Below are positions 44,071-54,303 of a stretch of 64,000 nucleotides of DNA, one piece after another. The translations under genes and the position numbers were made by a program. Where the stretch lies: positions 330,995 to 394,994 of the forward strand of contig NZ_QVON01000006.1 in the NCBI RefSeq assembly GCF_003426735.1, written 5' to 3'. Under the pieces are notes generated by a model, which worked only from the letters and a program-made list of their open reading frames with translations, made no database searches and was not told the origin of the DNA. This DNA is from Arenibacter sp. P308M17. Lineage in GTDB: Bacteria; Bacteroidota; Bacteroidia; Flavobacteriales; Flavobacteriaceae. The first letter of the stretch is position 1, and the number at the start of each line of letters is the position of its first letter.

Positions 44071-47034
44071 ATGCAAAATAAAGGACTTATAAAGCTTTTC
44101 GCTTTTTTGTTTGGGCTAGTCAGTATTTATCAGCTATCCTACACATTTATTACCAATAAAGTAGAAAAGGATGCCACTGTCTTTGCTACCAATAAAATTT
44201 CAGAATCCGAAGAGGATTACCTAGCCAAAAGGGAAGCACTGGAAGCACAATATTTAGACTCTATAGGGGGTAATTCCATTTTGGGATTTACCAATTATGA
44301 CGAAGCCAAGAAAAAGGAACTGAATAAGGGTCTGGATCTAAAGGGAGGGATAAATGTTACCCTTCAAATCTCTGTAAAGGATATTTTAAAAGGCCTTGCC
44401 AATAATAGCAAGAACCCGGTTTTCAACAAGGCCCTGGCAGATGCCGATGCCGCTTCCAAAAATAGTGATGCAACCTATATAGACCTTTTCTTTGAATCTT
44501 TTGACAAAATAAAGGGAGATACCAAATTGGCCTCTCCGGATATTTTTGCCAATAAGGGATTGAGCGATGTCATTAATTTTCAAATGACCGATGATCAGGT
44601 AAAGCCAATAATTAGGACCAAGATCGATGAGTCCATCGTTTCTGCCTTTGAAGTACTTCGCGAGCGTATAGATGGCTTTGGTGTTACTCAGCCCAATATT
44701 CAAAGAGAAGGAAATTCTGGCCGGATTTTGGTGGAATTGCCAGGCGCAAGGGATATAGGGCGTGCTCAGGATTTATTGTCCAGTACGGCCCAATTGGAAT
44801 TTTGGGAAACCTACAAACAAAGTAACCCCAGTTTAAGTAATTTTTTACAGGCCGCCAATGAGAGGTTAAAGACTTTGGTAGAGGTTGAGCAGCCGGAAGA
44901 AGTAGTGAAACCGGAGTCCGAATTGGATTCCTTGCTGTCCGATGTTGCACAGGATTCATTGGATTTTTCACAGGATGTAAATCCGCTTTTCAGTTTGCTT
45001 ATCCCCGCAAATCCCAACGGAAATGCCTTGGTCAGTGCAGCTGTTCAGGATACTGCCAAAATTGGGGAATACCTAAGAATGAAGGAAATCCGCAGATTGA
45101 TTCCAGCGGATATCCAATTTGTCAAGTTTGTTTGGGAGCGGCCTACCGAAGGTTCGGAAGTTGTTGAGCTGTATGCCTTAAAATCCAATAGGGACAATAC
45201 CCCTAGAATTAGTGGGGACGTTGTTTCAGATGCTTCGGATACTTTTGATCAATACAATAAGCCTGCGGTTACCATGACCATGAATACCAAAGGGGCAAAG
45301 GAATGGGAAAAATTGACCGGGGATGCCTTTAATAACCAGACAGGTATCGCTATAGTATTGGACAATAAGGTATATACTGCGCCGGGTGTTTCGTCCGGGC
45401 CAATATCCGGTGGCCGCTCAGAGATTACCGGTACCTTTACCATTAACGAGACAAAGGATATTGCCAACGTACTAAGAGCTGGTAAACTGCCTGCTTCCGC
45501 TGAAATAATTCAATCGGAAATCGTAGGACCTTCCTTGGGGCAGGAAGCTATCAATAGTGGTTTTTTCTCCTTTATGATCGCCATGGCCATTGTATTGTTA
45601 TGGATGGTATTTTACTATGGTAAGGCGGGTATTTTTGCCGACATTGCATTGCTTTTGAACATCCTGTTGATCTTTGGGGTATTGGTTAGTTTAAATGCCG
45701 TTCTTACCCTGCCGGGGATAGCGGGTATTGTATTGACCATTGGTATGTCCGTGGATGCAAACGTACTTATTTTTGAACGTATAAAAGAGGAATTGGCAAA
45801 GGGCAAGGGGCAGAGCCAGGCCATTGCGGATGGTTTTGGAAATGCACTTTCTTCCATTCTGGATGCCAACATTACTACTGGTTTAACTGCCTTAATTCTA
45901 TTTGTCTTTGGTTCCGGACCTATTAAAGGTTTTGCCACCACTTTATTGATAGGTATAGTTACTTCCCTGTTTACGGCCATATTCATTACCAGACTTTTGG
46001 TGGATTGGTACGTTAGTGGAAAGGGAAGAAAATTGGATTTCTCTACGGCACTGACCAAGAATTTGTTCAAGAATATCAATATCGATTTCTTGGCCAAAAG
46101 AAAGATTGCCTATATTGTTTCTTCCATTTTAGTGGCAATAGGCCTATTTTCATTATTGACCCAAGGGTTGCAACAAGGTGTCGATTTTATTGGTGGCCGT
46201 TCCTACACGGTACGATTTGAGAAAATGGTAAATCCGTCGGAGATCGCTTCGGAATTGAATACCGTTTTTGGAAGCGGTACCAATGTTAAGACCTATGGGG
46301 AGGCCAATCAAATAAAAATTACCACTCCTTATAAAGTGGATGTAGAGGGGATAGAGGTGGATAGTGAGATACAGAACAAACTGTATACTACCCTCCAAAA
46401 ATATCTGCCGGACGGTACCAGTTTTGAAGATTTTACCATAGGTAGCGGTGAAAAATCCATAGGCATCCTTCAGTCAGTAAAGGTAGGTCCTACCATTGCG
46501 GATGATATTAAAAAGAATGCCTTCTTGGCCATTATAGGTTCTTTGGCGGTAGTCTTCCTTTATATCCTATTTAGGTTCCGCAGATGGCAGTTCTCCTTGG
46601 GAGCCGTGGTAGCCGTATTCCATGATATTATGTTGGTGTTGGGCGTGTTCTCCATCTTTGGAAAACTAATGCCATTTAATATGGAGATCGATCAGGCCTT
46701 TATTGCAGCTATATTAACGGTTATCGGTTACTCCTTGAACGATACCGTGGTAGTGTTCGACCGTATTAGGGAGATTATTGCAGAAAAAGGGTGGAAAGCG
46801 GGCGAGAATACCAATTTGGCCCTTAACAGTACTCTGAGTAGAACGCTTAATACCTCCATGACTACCTTGGTAGTGTTATTGGCCATATTCATCTTTGGGG
46901 GCGAATCCCTAAGAGGGTTTATGTTTGCCATGATCATAGGGATTATTGTGGGAACCTATTCCTCTTTGTTCATTGCCACTCCGGTAATGTACGATACCTT
47001 GAAGAAGAAAATTCAAACAGGTAAGCAAGAATAA
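44071..47034 (+). CDS. secDF: Fused protein-export membrane protein SecDF
   Basis: A 987-residue fusion of SecD and SecF that uses the proton gradient to pull preproteins through SecYEG. The N-terminal transmembrane helix (LIKLFAFLFGLVSIYQLSYT), the large periplasmic P1 domain (DGFGVTQPNIQREG...ILVELPGARDIG) and the TM bundle with GMSVDANVLIFERIKEE make SecD. VDFIGGRSYTVRFE, AVFHDIMLVLG and GYSLNDTVVVFDRIRE make SecF. The linker after SecD is acidic (QPEEVVKPESELDSLLSDV), as in other Bacteroidetes fusions. It has its own promoter and terminator. It will also serve the Sec step for the type IX cargo encoded near 55122. Confidence 0.96.
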   Translation: MQNKGLIKLFAFLFGLVSIYQLSYTFITNKVEKDATVFATNKISESEEDYLAKREALEAQYLDSIGGNSILGFTNYDEAKKKELNKGLDLKGGINVTLQISVKDILKGLANNSKNPVFNKALADADAASKNSDATYIDLFFESFDKIKGDTKLASPDIFANKGLSDVINFQMTDDQVKPIIRTKIDESIVSAFEVLRERIDGFGVTQPNIQREGNSGRILVELPGARDIGRAQDLLSSTAQLEFWETYKQSNPSLSNFLQAANERLKTLVEVEQPEEVVKPESELDSLLSDVAQDSLDFSQDVNPLFSLLIPANPNGNALVSAAVQDTAKIGEYLRMKEIRRLIPADIQFVKFVWERPTEGSEVVELYALKSNRDNTPRISGDVVSDASDTFDQYNKPAVTMTMNTKGAKEWEKLTGDAFNNQTGIAIVLDNKVYTAPGVSSGPISGGRSEITGTFTINETKDIANVLRAGKLPASAEIIQSEIVGPSLGQEAINSGFFSFMIAMAIVLLWMVFYYGKAGIFADIALLLNILLIFGVLVSLNAVLTLPGIAGIVLTIGMSVDANVLIFERIKEELAKGKGQSQAIADGFGNALSSILDANITTGLTALILFVFGSGPIKGFATTLLIGIVTSLFTAIFITRLLVDWYVSGKGRKLDFSTALTKNLFKNINIDFLAKRKIAYIVSSILVAIGLFSLLTQGLQQGVDFIGGRSYTVRFEKMVNPSEIASELNTVFGSGTNVKTYGEANQIKITTPYKVDVEGIEVDSEIQNKLYTTLQKYLPDGTSFEDFTIGSGEKSIGILQSVKVGPTIADDIKKNAFLAIIGSLAVVFLYILFRFRRWQFSLGAVVAVFHDIMLVLGVFSIFGKLMPFNMEIDQAFIAAILTVIGYSLNDTVVVFDRIREIIAEKGWKAGENTNLALNSTLSRTLNTSMTTLVVLLAIFIFGGESLRGFMFAMIIGIIVGTYSSLFIATPVMYDTLKKKIQTGKQE

Positions 47035-47053
47035 TCACTTACCAACTATAGTA

Positions 47054-47086
47054 TAAAGGGCCGCTTAATAGCGGCCTTTTTTATAG
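47054..47086. terminator. Bidirectional terminator
   Basis: GGCCGC (47059-47064) pairs with GCGGCC (47071-47076) and a T-run follows, ending secDF; it also lies at the end of the convergent ABC gene. Confidence 0.75.
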
Positions 47087-48328
47087 TACTATTCCACGGG
47101 ATCCTTCCGGGGATGTCTGTAGCTCATAGATATATTGGGGCTCCAATCCCGGTTCCTTCCTATGGGAAACAAAGACAATGGCAGATTTGCTTTCCTTGGC
47201 AATTTTATTGACAAGGGATATAAATAGCAAGGCACTTTCGTCATCCAGCCCGGCAGTAGGTTCATCCAAAATTAGTAAGGGAGGGTGTTTTATCATGGCC
47301 CTGGCGGTCATAACCATACGCTGTTGCCCGGCCGATAGGTCGGCAAAAAGAACGTCCCTAAGGTGCCACATATCCAAAATTACCAACCATTCCTTGGCCA
47401 GGGCCTTCTGGTTTTCGGTAGCCCTGAGATAAAGTCCGACCGAATCGTTCATCCCTGAAATAACCATGTTATGGCAGGAGTGCAGACCCGAAAATTTGTC
47501 GGTCATTGCCGGGGTATAGTACCCGATCCTTTTCTTGATATCCCAAACACTCTCGCCGGTCCCCTTGCGTTGGCCAAATAGGTACAGATGCTGTCCGTAG
47601 CCTTTATGATTGTCACCGGTTATCATTGAAAGCAGTGTAGACTTTCCACTCCCATTTGGTCCGATAAGTTGCCAAAACTCCCCTTTTTTAATGGTCCAGT
47701 TAATTTTATCCAGAACTTTTTTGTCCCCATAGGTTACACTTATGTCCTTGCACTCTATCAGGGTGGAGCCTTTATAATCCTCAGCCATGATGGGCATGGG
47801 AATGCTCCCGGTAAAAAAGGAACCTATGGGCGGATCGTCCTCCTTATTTGCTTGATTTCCACTGGCAAGCCGCCTTATGGTGGATCCTTCCAAAATCATC
47901 TCCTGGCTTATAAACGGTAGAATATCCTCTTTTCTACTTATAAGCTGAATAATAAAAGTGTTCTTTGAAATAGCATCCAGAGTGGTTTTTAAGTCTTTTT
48001 GGGCGTCCTTGTCCAGATTATCGAAGGGATTGTCCAAAACAATATAATCGGGCCTTAAATGGAAGATATGTTTCAACAGGGCCTTTTTTTGTTCACCACT
48101 GGACATGGTCTTGAGCGGTTGTTTGGAATTTTTATTGATAATCTGTATCCCATGCCTTTCCTCTTCGTCTATAAACTGGTTTAAGGTTATTTTGGAAAAT
48201 AGGGCCCCGTTCAAGTTCTTGAGGACGTCAAATTCTCCAGGGAGGGGTCCTTCCAATATATTTTTTATAAACTGGTCCTTTCGGGAACTGTTGTTGATAA
48301 ATACGGCCCAGTGTATTTTGTTGTTCAT
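47081..48328 (-). CDS. Tandem ABC ATPase with a dead N-terminal half
   Basis: A 415-residue soluble protein with two ABC halves. The C half (about residues 190-415) is intact: Walker A GPNGSGKST, signature LSAGQQRMVMTARAM, Walker B LLILDEPTAGLD. The N half keeps the signature MSSGEQKKALL but has no Walker A, and its Walker B reads YIVLDNPFDNLD with Asn for the catalytic Glu, so it cannot hydrolyse ATP. The arrangement resembles ModF/PhrA-type proteins, whose role is unclear. No permease is adjacent. It may be an asymmetric regulator or ribosome-linked factor. Confidence 0.85.
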   Translation of the reverse strand: MNNKIHWAVFINNSSRKDQFIKNILEGPLPGEFDVLKNLNGALFSKITLNQFIDEEERHGIQIINKNSKQPLKTMSSGEQKKALLKHIFHLRPDYIVLDNPFDNLDKDAQKDLKTTLDAISKNTFIIQLISRKEDILPFISQEMILEGSTIRRLASGNQANKEDDPPIGSFFTGSIPMPIMAEDYKGSTLIECKDISVTYGDKKVLDKINWTIKKGEFWQLIGPNGSGKSTLLSMITGDNHKGYGQHLYLFGQRKGTGESVWDIKKRIGYYTPAMTDKFSGLHSCHNMVISGMNDSVGLYLRATENQKALAKEWLVILDMWHLRDVLFADLSAGQQRMVMTARAMIKHPPLLILDEPTAGLDDESALLFISLVNKIAKESKSAIVFVSHRKEPGLEPQYIYELQTSPEGSRGIVL

Positions 48329-48394
48329 GATGAATGGTGTTTTTAAAATTCAAGGGCAAAATATGATGAATTTGATTTTTTACAAATTTTGGCC

Positions 48395-50578
48395 TTATTT
48401 ATTGAACCAATAAGTGAATTTTAATGTCAAGGCCCAATTTCTTCCTTCCAGGGGTTCAATAAGGTAGTTGTTGCTGTACACCAAAAATAGGTCGGAGGCC
48501 GGTTTATATCGCCACTGGAACCGCGAATTTAGATTAAAGTTTTTGGATTGTTCATTGTATTGGAACAAGGTGGCGAAGAATAATTTATTGGTAAAGGTAA
48601 CATCTATCTCCGAGCCGATCAGCCAAAATTCTGTATTGTTCCATGGCGCAGGTAAATGGATATGGTTATAACTTAAATTACTGCTTAAACTTACAAATGG
48701 TTGAAAACGGTATCCCAGTTCACTGATTAGGCTCGTTCTATTGCCTTCGGAATAATATCCGCCAAAACGCCCGCCAACAGAATAGGTAAACATACTTTGC
48801 GGCTTCGAAATAAAATCGAAGGTATAGGCGTTCCAATGGTGTCTGGTTCCAACATCCAAGGATTCCTTGCCCGATACGGTAGGGTCAAAAGGGGATAATA
48901 GTTCCACATACTCATCGGTTATCCCAAGGTTTAATTTGGAACGGTCCCTAAAATCGAACAGGTATTCAAAAAGATTGATATTGTCCGTGCGCTCCATTTT
49001 TTCATTAAAAAAATAACTGGTACTAAATTTGGGCCCATGGCTCAAAACCGTACTTTTTTTTGGAAAGAACAGATGTCCTATATAAGAGGTTATATTGACA
49101 TATCCATTTCTAGGAACATATCCAACTTCGGCGGTATAATCGTCTTCGACCGATTCTTCCTGTATACGCCAATTCCATTTGCGGCTTTTGTATTCCAAAT
49201 GGGCCGCCTGGGTAAAACCGTTACCGTTTTTGTTGGGAGCGAAGGATTTTAAGAAAAACGCTTTCCCTGTCCATTGGTTATTGGGAGAGGCCAAATTGTA
49301 TTCCAACCCTACATTCCGATTAAACTTTGGAAAAATGGTTCTTAAGGAATCCGTATCCTGGGGGTAATTAATAGATTCTTTGTTTACGAACATCAGCCCA
49401 ATGCTGGATCGGGCAAAAACTTTTCTTTGTAGGGAGAGTACGCCAAAATTCTGACTGGGCAGGCCTGTTTCGTCAATGCTGGCCGTTTGCATATCCATGA
49501 GTCCCAAACGCCATTTTTCATTAAGGTTTCCGCTAACCCTGGCCCCTGCCCTTATGGGTACGCCCAGCCCAATTCTCCTAGAGAAGAAGGGGCGTATGGT
49601 GGCATAACCAAAATTGGCGAACAGATCCCCGTTCTCTAAAAAGAATTGTCTTTTTTCAGGAAAAAAAAGCTCAAATCGGTCAAGGTTGGTTACTTGGCGG
49701 TCTACTTCCACCTGTGAGAAATCCGGATTAACGGTGAGGTCCAGATTCAAGGAAGTACTTAGGCTAAACTTAACATCGCCACCAATTTTTTTGTCATATC
49801 GGGTACCGGAGTTATTTTCCCTGTCCTCGTTAATGCTGCCCAATACATAAGGGATAATGGAAAAATTTGTTTTAGGGGAGGGCGGCGGGGAATCCCAGAC
49901 CAAAGTCCCGGTATAGGCCAGGGAAGCGGTAGGGAATTGTCGTGGAATGGGCGTCCAACTCGATTTTTCCCCCGACTTTAAATCCAGTCGACTAAAGTTG
50001 ATTCCCCATTCGTTAACCCCGTCTTCATAGCGTATGGATTTGAAGGGGACGGCCATTTCAAAGACCCATTTTTCATCATCGTTTGTTACTGCCGAGATCC
50101 ATTTACTGTCCCAATTTAGGTCTACGCTTCCTCCACTGTGCATAGTGCCGTCCCATTGGGCACCTGCTGCGTTGGAACCAAAAGAATAGCCGGTAGTTTG
50201 GTTGTTAAATGGATCCATAAACAATAAAAAGTTATCGTTTTTCCCAAAAATGAAATCGCGCCGTAATGATTCTACATAATAAGGTCCTTTAGTGGCGTTG
50301 TAAAATGTGGCCAAAAGGTAGAGATTGTTATCGTCATAGGTCATCCGGATTTCAGAGGGTTCATTGGCCATGCCAGTATCCATGGGCAAAACCATGTAGA
50401 AGTTGGTGGCTACATCCGTTTCCTGCCAGGCCATATCGTTCCCTATTCCATCTATTTCTATAGTTGCGGAAGTCTTGCGTATATGAAGTTGAAAGGATTG
50501 GTTTTTTTTTTGGGCCGCAAGGGGTAGGCTCAAGGTCAGGGCCAAAAGAGCTAGGGCCACTTTTTTATGGGCAGACAA
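48395..50578 (-). CDS. DUF5916 outer-membrane barrel with CBM9-like domain
   Basis: A 727-residue exported protein. The only start that gives the signal peptide (KKVALALLALTLSLPLAAQ) is a TTG. An N-terminal domain (DGIGNDMAWQETDVATNFYM ... YDDNNLYLLATFY) resembles carbohydrate-binding module family 9. It is followed by the DUF5916 region (TTGYSFGSNAAGAQWDG, EWGINFSRLD, DLTVNPDFSQVEVDRQVTNL, FFPEKRQFFLENGDLF) and a long C-terminal barrel ending YWFNK. The family probably binds carbohydrate-like ligands at the outer membrane; function unproven. Downstream of the DUF192-Lgt-YidD cluster. Confidence 0.85.
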   Translation of the reverse strand: MSAHKKVALALLALTLSLPLAAQKKNQSFQLHIRKTSATIEIDGIGNDMAWQETDVATNFYMVLPMDTGMANEPSEIRMTYDDNNLYLLATFYNATKGPYYVESLRRDFIFGKNDNFLLFMDPFNNQTTGYSFGSNAAGAQWDGTMHSGGSVDLNWDSKWISAVTNDDEKWVFEMAVPFKSIRYEDGVNEWGINFSRLDLKSGEKSSWTPIPRQFPTASLAYTGTLVWDSPPPSPKTNFSIIPYVLGSINEDRENNSGTRYDKKIGGDVKFSLSTSLNLDLTVNPDFSQVEVDRQVTNLDRFELFFPEKRQFFLENGDLFANFGYATIRPFFSRRIGLGVPIRAGARVSGNLNEKWRLGLMDMQTASIDETGLPSQNFGVLSLQRKVFARSSIGLMFVNKESINYPQDTDSLRTIFPKFNRNVGLEYNLASPNNQWTGKAFFLKSFAPNKNGNGFTQAAHLEYKSRKWNWRIQEESVEDDYTAEVGYVPRNGYVNITSYIGHLFFPKKSTVLSHGPKFSTSYFFNEKMERTDNINLFEYLFDFRDRSKLNLGITDEYVELLSPFDPTVSGKESLDVGTRHHWNAYTFDFISKPQSMFTYSVGGRFGGYYSEGNRTSLISELGYRFQPFVSLSSNLSYNHIHLPAPWNNTEFWLIGSEIDVTFTNKLFFATLFQYNEQSKNFNLNSRFQWRYKPASDLFLVYSNNYLIEPLEGRNWALTLKFTYWFNK

Positions 50579-50688
50579 TGGAATGGTTTTTTTTGGTGGT
50601 TGAACTCACTGAAATTGGTATTTTATCGGGTGTGCACCATTTGGTGTATCTTTCTTTTAACCCTGACTACATGGATCATATCCTATAA

Positions 50689-51180
50689 TTATGGTGTTTT
50701 CCTGTAGATAACGGAATCCCCTACGGATAGGGACCATTTGTCCGCCATACCCGCATTTACTTCCAGAACGTATTTTACGGGAACTTTTGATGAAAGACTA
50801 TTTTCATTCATGGGCCGGGCATTTTTTTGAAAACTGGCAATCTTCCTTTGGTCGTCCACAAAAATGAGGTCTAAGGGAAACTCCGTATTTTTCATATAAA
50901 AGTAATGCATGGAAACATCATCAAACACAAATAGCATGCCTTGACTTTGTTCCATGGAACTACGGTACATGAGTCCGGTTTCCCTTTCGTAGTCGGTATC
51001 CGCTATTTCAATATCCAGGGTGGTCAAGAGTGAATCCGATTCTTTTTTCAGGATGCGCAGATCTCCTTCCTTTGTAAAAGTGACCGGAGCTGTTTTTATA
51101 GCTTTTTTAGGTTCTTCCCTACAGGAAAACAGGATAGCTAAACAAACAACAAAGAGGAGATAGATTTTACAATTTCCCAT
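50689..51180 (-). CDS. DUF192 lipoprotein
   Basis: A 163-residue lipoprotein; the signal ends LAILFSCR. The DUF192 core is MYRSSMEQSQGMLFVFD, MKNTEFPLDLIFVD and AGMADKWSLSVGDSV, a small beta-barrel of unknown function found widely in bacteria. It lies right before the DUF5916 gene in the transcription direction, 48 bases after lgt, and is probably co-transcribed with lgt. Confidence 0.88.
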   Translation of the reverse strand: MGNCKIYLLFVVCLAILFSCREEPKKAIKTAPVTFTKEGDLRILKKESDSLLTTLDIEIADTDYERETGLMYRSSMEQSQGMLFVFDDVSMHYFYMKNTEFPLDLIFVDDQRKIASFQKNARPMNENSLSSKVPVKYVLEVNAGMADKWSLSVGDSVIYRKTP

Positions 51181-51227
51181 TTTACAATTTATGTTTGGTG
51201 TTGGTTCCTTTAATTGTTGCCAACATA

Positions 51228-52193
51228 CTATTTTGGGACGCCCGATTTTGGTCTAAGGATATAATAGAACCCGACCAAAATAAACGGTATGCTCAACCAT
51301 TGACCGGTGGACAATAGACCGAGCGACTCTTCAAATCCGCCCTGACTTTTCTTTACATATTCCACAAAGAAACGGACCGTCCATAGCAGTACTAGGAATA
51401 CCCCAAAAAGATACCCAAGTTTATTCTTCCTATCGGTTTTCCAATATAGATAATACAAAATGGCAAAGACAAAAATATAACAGAACCCTTCATAGAGTTG
51501 GGCCGGATGCCTATAAGGGATGGCTTCCAGATACTCGGAAAACCGAGGGTCTTTCTCAATAAGGTTATAAGCGGCATTCACTGTTTTTTCTTTGGTAATG
51601 GATAAGGCCTTGTATGCCGGCATGTCGTCCGAATCGCGCACGAACCTAGTGGCAAGGGCAAAAGATTTTTCTACCGGTTTCCCGTTGATCTCCGAATTGA
51701 AGAAATTGCCCAGCCGAACACAAAAAGCACCTATGGACACCGGAATAACAATGCGGTCCAGAATCCAAAGAATTTTAAATTCGGGATATTTTCTGGTGTA
51801 AAGGTACATGCCAATGATAATTCCAATGGCCGCTCCGTGACTTGCCAAACCGGTAAATCCTGTAAATTCATAGCCATTGATGAATCCAAAAAGGGTGCTA
51901 TCGGCACTTTCCCTGATGGGCAATAAAATTTCCAATAAATGGTTTTGGTAATAGTGCCAATCATAAAAGAACACATGGCCCAATCTTGCTCCCAACATGG
52001 TAGCCAGAACAGTATATATGAAAAGGGAGTCCAACTGCTCCAGGGATTTGTTTTCCTTTAGAAATATTTTCTTCATGAGATACCAGCCCAATGCAAAAGC
52101 GATTATCCAAAGAAGATTGTAATATTTTATTTGTATTACCCCAATTGTAAAAAGGGTATCGGCGGGATTCCAAGTAAAGCCTAAAAAGTACAT
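51228..52193 (-). CDS. lgt: Prolipoprotein diacylglyceryl transferase
   Basis: A 321-residue inner-membrane enzyme that transfers diacylglyceryl from phosphatidylglycerol to the lipobox Cys, needed for all lipoproteins in this window. Several hydrophobic segments are visible. The signature motifs are GARLGHVFFYDWHYYQ near residue 80, the conserved RLGNFFNSEINGKP loop, and RHPAQLYEGFCY. The length is a little longer than E. coli Lgt, normal for Bacteroidetes. The ATG at 52193 begins MYFLGFTWNPADTLF. Next upstream is a non-coding repeat array. Confidence 0.95.
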   Translation of the reverse strand: MYFLGFTWNPADTLFTIGVIQIKYYNLLWIIAFALGWYLMKKIFLKENKSLEQLDSLFIYTVLATMLGARLGHVFFYDWHYYQNHLLEILLPIRESADSTLFGFINGYEFTGFTGLASHGAAIGIIIGMYLYTRKYPEFKILWILDRIVIPVSIGAFCVRLGNFFNSEINGKPVEKSFALATRFVRDSDDMPAYKALSITKEKTVNAAYNLIEKDPRFSEYLEAIPYRHPAQLYEGFCYIFVFAILYYLYWKTDRKNKLGYLFGVFLVLLWTVRFFVEYVKKSQGGFEESLGLLSTGQWLSIPFILVGFYYILRPKSGVPK

Positions 52194-52461
52194 CTCAATT
52201 TTTTAAGGGACTAAGATAAGTAAATACTGTAAAGAATAGCGGACTGGAATAGGTTAATTTGGAAATGTGCTAATGTACCAATGAATCAATGTGCCAATGT
52301 ATCAATGTACCAATGAATCAATGTATCAATGAATCAATGGGCCAATGTACCAATTGTAGCTATGAGGAAATAAGAAACGAGAAAAAGAAGCCAATAGCCA
52401 ATGGCCATAAGTTATATGCTTTAAGCCATAGGTTATAAGTTGTAGAAAAGAGTAAGGACCA
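52194..52461. repeat. Intergenic region with octamer repeat array
   Basis: From 52264 to 52351 eleven in-phase octamers of the type AATGnnnC follow each other without a gap (AATGTACC, AATGAATC, AATGTGCC, AATGTATC, AATGGGCC). They are not transcribed as an obvious gene. From about 52390 to 52445 CATAAGTTATATGC and CCATAGGTTATAAG strings recall the repeats near 14318 and 38820. Confidence 0.6.
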
Positions 52462-52683
52462 TCAAGGAACCGGGTCATAACCTTTCCCTCCCCACGGGTG
52501 ACAGCTAAAAATTCTTTTTAAGGCCAACCAGCCACCTTTGAACAGGCCATGTTTTTGTAGGGCTTCCAAAGTGTAATGTGAACAGGTGGGGGAATAACGA
52601 CATGCGGCAGGAGTAAGTGGGGAGATAAAATTTTGGTAAAACTTCACCAACAGTACAAAAGGGGCAATTAATATTTTCTTCAT
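52462..52683 (-). CDS. yidD: Membrane protein insertion efficiency factor YidD
   Basis: A 73-residue small protein started at the ATG at 52683 (the longer frame opens with TTG). It has the N-terminal amphipathic helix [20 protein letters not shown], the conserved [19 protein letters not shown] and the C-terminal [17 protein letters not shown]. It assists membrane-protein insertion by YidC at the inner membrane. Length is typical. It sits between cysS and lgt without a shared RNA processing locus (rnpA is not adjacent). Confidence 0.93.
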   Translation of the reverse strand: MKKILIAPFVLLVKFYQNFISPLTPAACRYSPTCSHYTLEALQKHGLFKGGWLALKRIFSCHPWGGKGYDPVP

Positions 52684-52806
52684 CTCTTCAAAAATTCGGT
52701 ATTCATTTGAAAATGAACTCAATAAAAATTTTCCGATAGATAAAACGCTATAATTTGGAATTAAAATAGCATTATTATGATTATTTCCATTCCATAAAGG
52801 CCCAAC

Positions 52807-54288
52807 TTAGTTGAGATTGAAGGTAGTGCCATCTTTTCCATCATTCAATTGAATGCCCATCATTGCCAGTTGGTCCCTTATTTTGTCCGATGTGGAAAAA
52901 TCCTTATTGGCCCTTGCCTCGTTGCGCAACTGTATCAGAAGTCCGACTACACTGCTTAATTTGTCGGAATTATGCAATGCATTACCTTGATTTTCCAAAC
53001 CTAATATATCAAAGACAAAACTTTTCATGGTTTCAATAAAAAGTTCCTTATCCTTTTCGGTAATAGTGTCCTTGCCCTCTTTTATTAAATTGATGCGTTT
53101 CACCGCTTCAAATAAATTGGCCGTGAGCATAGGGGTGTTGAAATCATCGTTCATAGCATCGTAGCCTTTCTGTCTCCACTCCTCCACGTTATAGCTGGAT
53201 GTTGCAGCCGTACTCAGTTTTTCCATACTGCCAATGGCATCCATCAATTTTTGGAACCCTTTTTCAGATGCCGAAAGGGCTTCGTCACTAAGGTCCAGTA
53301 TACTGGTGTAGTGTGCCTGCATCATAAAAAAGCGTACCACAGATGGTGTATAGGGTTTGCTGAGTATGTTGTTCTCCCCGGAAAACATCTCATTGGGCAA
53401 GATGTTGTTTCCGGTAGATTTGGCCATTTTTTTGCCATTCAGGGTCAGCATATTGGCATGTAACCAATATTTTACGGGAGCATGTCCGTTGCAGGCTTCT
53501 GCCTGGGCTATTTCACATTCGTGATGTGGAAATTTAAGGTCCATCCCGCCACCATGTATGTCAAAGGTTTCTCCCAGATACTTGGAGCTCATGGCGGTAC
53601 ATTCCAAATGCCAACCGGGAAAACCGTCTCCCCAGGGGGAAGGCCAGCGCATGATATGTTGGGCCTCCGCTTTTTTCCACAACGCAAAGTCCTGCGGACT
53701 CTTTTTTTCGTCCTGAGCGGACAATTCCCGGGTATTGGCGATCATATCCTCCAATTTTCTGCCGCTTAATTTACCGTACTCATAGGTCTTGTTGAATTTC
53801 TCCACATCAAAATAAACAGACCCGTTAATTTCGTAGGCATACCCTTTTTCGAGAATATTCTTTATGATTTCAATTTGTTCAATAATATGTCCGGTAGCGG
53901 TAGGTTCTATACTTGGCGGCAATAAATTGAACTTTTGAAGTATACTGTGGAAATCCAGGGTATATTGTTGCACCACCTCCATGGGTTCCAATTGCTCCAA
54001 TCTCGCTTTCTTGGCAATCTTGTCCTCCCCGTCTTCCGCATCGTTTTCCAAATGTCCGGCGTCCGTAATATTCCTTACATACCTCACTTTGTACCCCAAA
54101 TGTTTTAAATATCTGAAGATCATGTCGAAAGACATGAAGGTTCGGCAGTTGCCCAAATGTACATTGCTGTATACGGTAGGCCCGCAGACGTACATGCCTA
54201 CGTGCCCCTCGCTTAAAGGTTCAAAAACTTCCTTTTCTCCCGTTAGGGAATTGTAGACTTTTAATTTTTGGGTTTGGTACAAAGACAT
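52807..54288 (-). CDS. cysS: Cysteinyl-tRNA synthetase
   Basis: A 493-residue class I aminoacyl-tRNA synthetase. I use the ATG at 54288 ([10 protein letters not shown]) because the longer frame begins with TTG. The HIGH-type motif is VHLGNCRTF, preceded by the zinc Cys in YVCGPTVY. Other zinc ligands are in WHLECTAMS and [17 protein letters not shown] is the KMSKS-type loop. The C-terminal DALR-like helical region ([20 protein letters not shown]) is intact. It lies 15 bases after the folE stop on the same strand, so it is likely co-transcribed. Confidence 0.96.
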   Translation of the reverse strand: MSLYQTQKLKVYNSLTGEKEVFEPLSEGHVGMYVCGPTVYSNVHLGNCRTFMSFDMIFRYLKHLGYKVRYVRNITDAGHLENDAEDGEDKIAKKARLEQLEPMEVVQQYTLDFHSILQKFNLLPPSIEPTATGHIIEQIEIIKNILEKGYAYEINGSVYFDVEKFNKTYEYGKLSGRKLEDMIANTRELSAQDEKKSPQDFALWKKAEAQHIMRWPSPWGDGFPGWHLECTAMSSKYLGETFDIHGGGMDLKFPHHECEIAQAEACNGHAPVKYWLHANMLTLNGKKMAKSTGNNILPNEMFSGENNILSKPYTPSVVRFFMMQAHYTSILDLSDEALSASEKGFQKLMDAIGSMEKLSTAATSSYNVEEWRQKGYDAMNDDFNTPMLTANLFEAVKRINLIKEGKDTITEKDKELFIETMKSFVFDILGLENQGNALHNSDKLSSVVGLLIQLRNEARANKDFSTSDKIRDQLAMMGIQLNDGKDGTTFNLN

Positions 54289-54303
54289 TTTTAAGCGGGA
54301 CAA

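Noticed and set aside
52264..52351. Octamer array as a CRISPR
   Set aside because: Units are 8 bases and contiguous, with no spacers and no cas genes.
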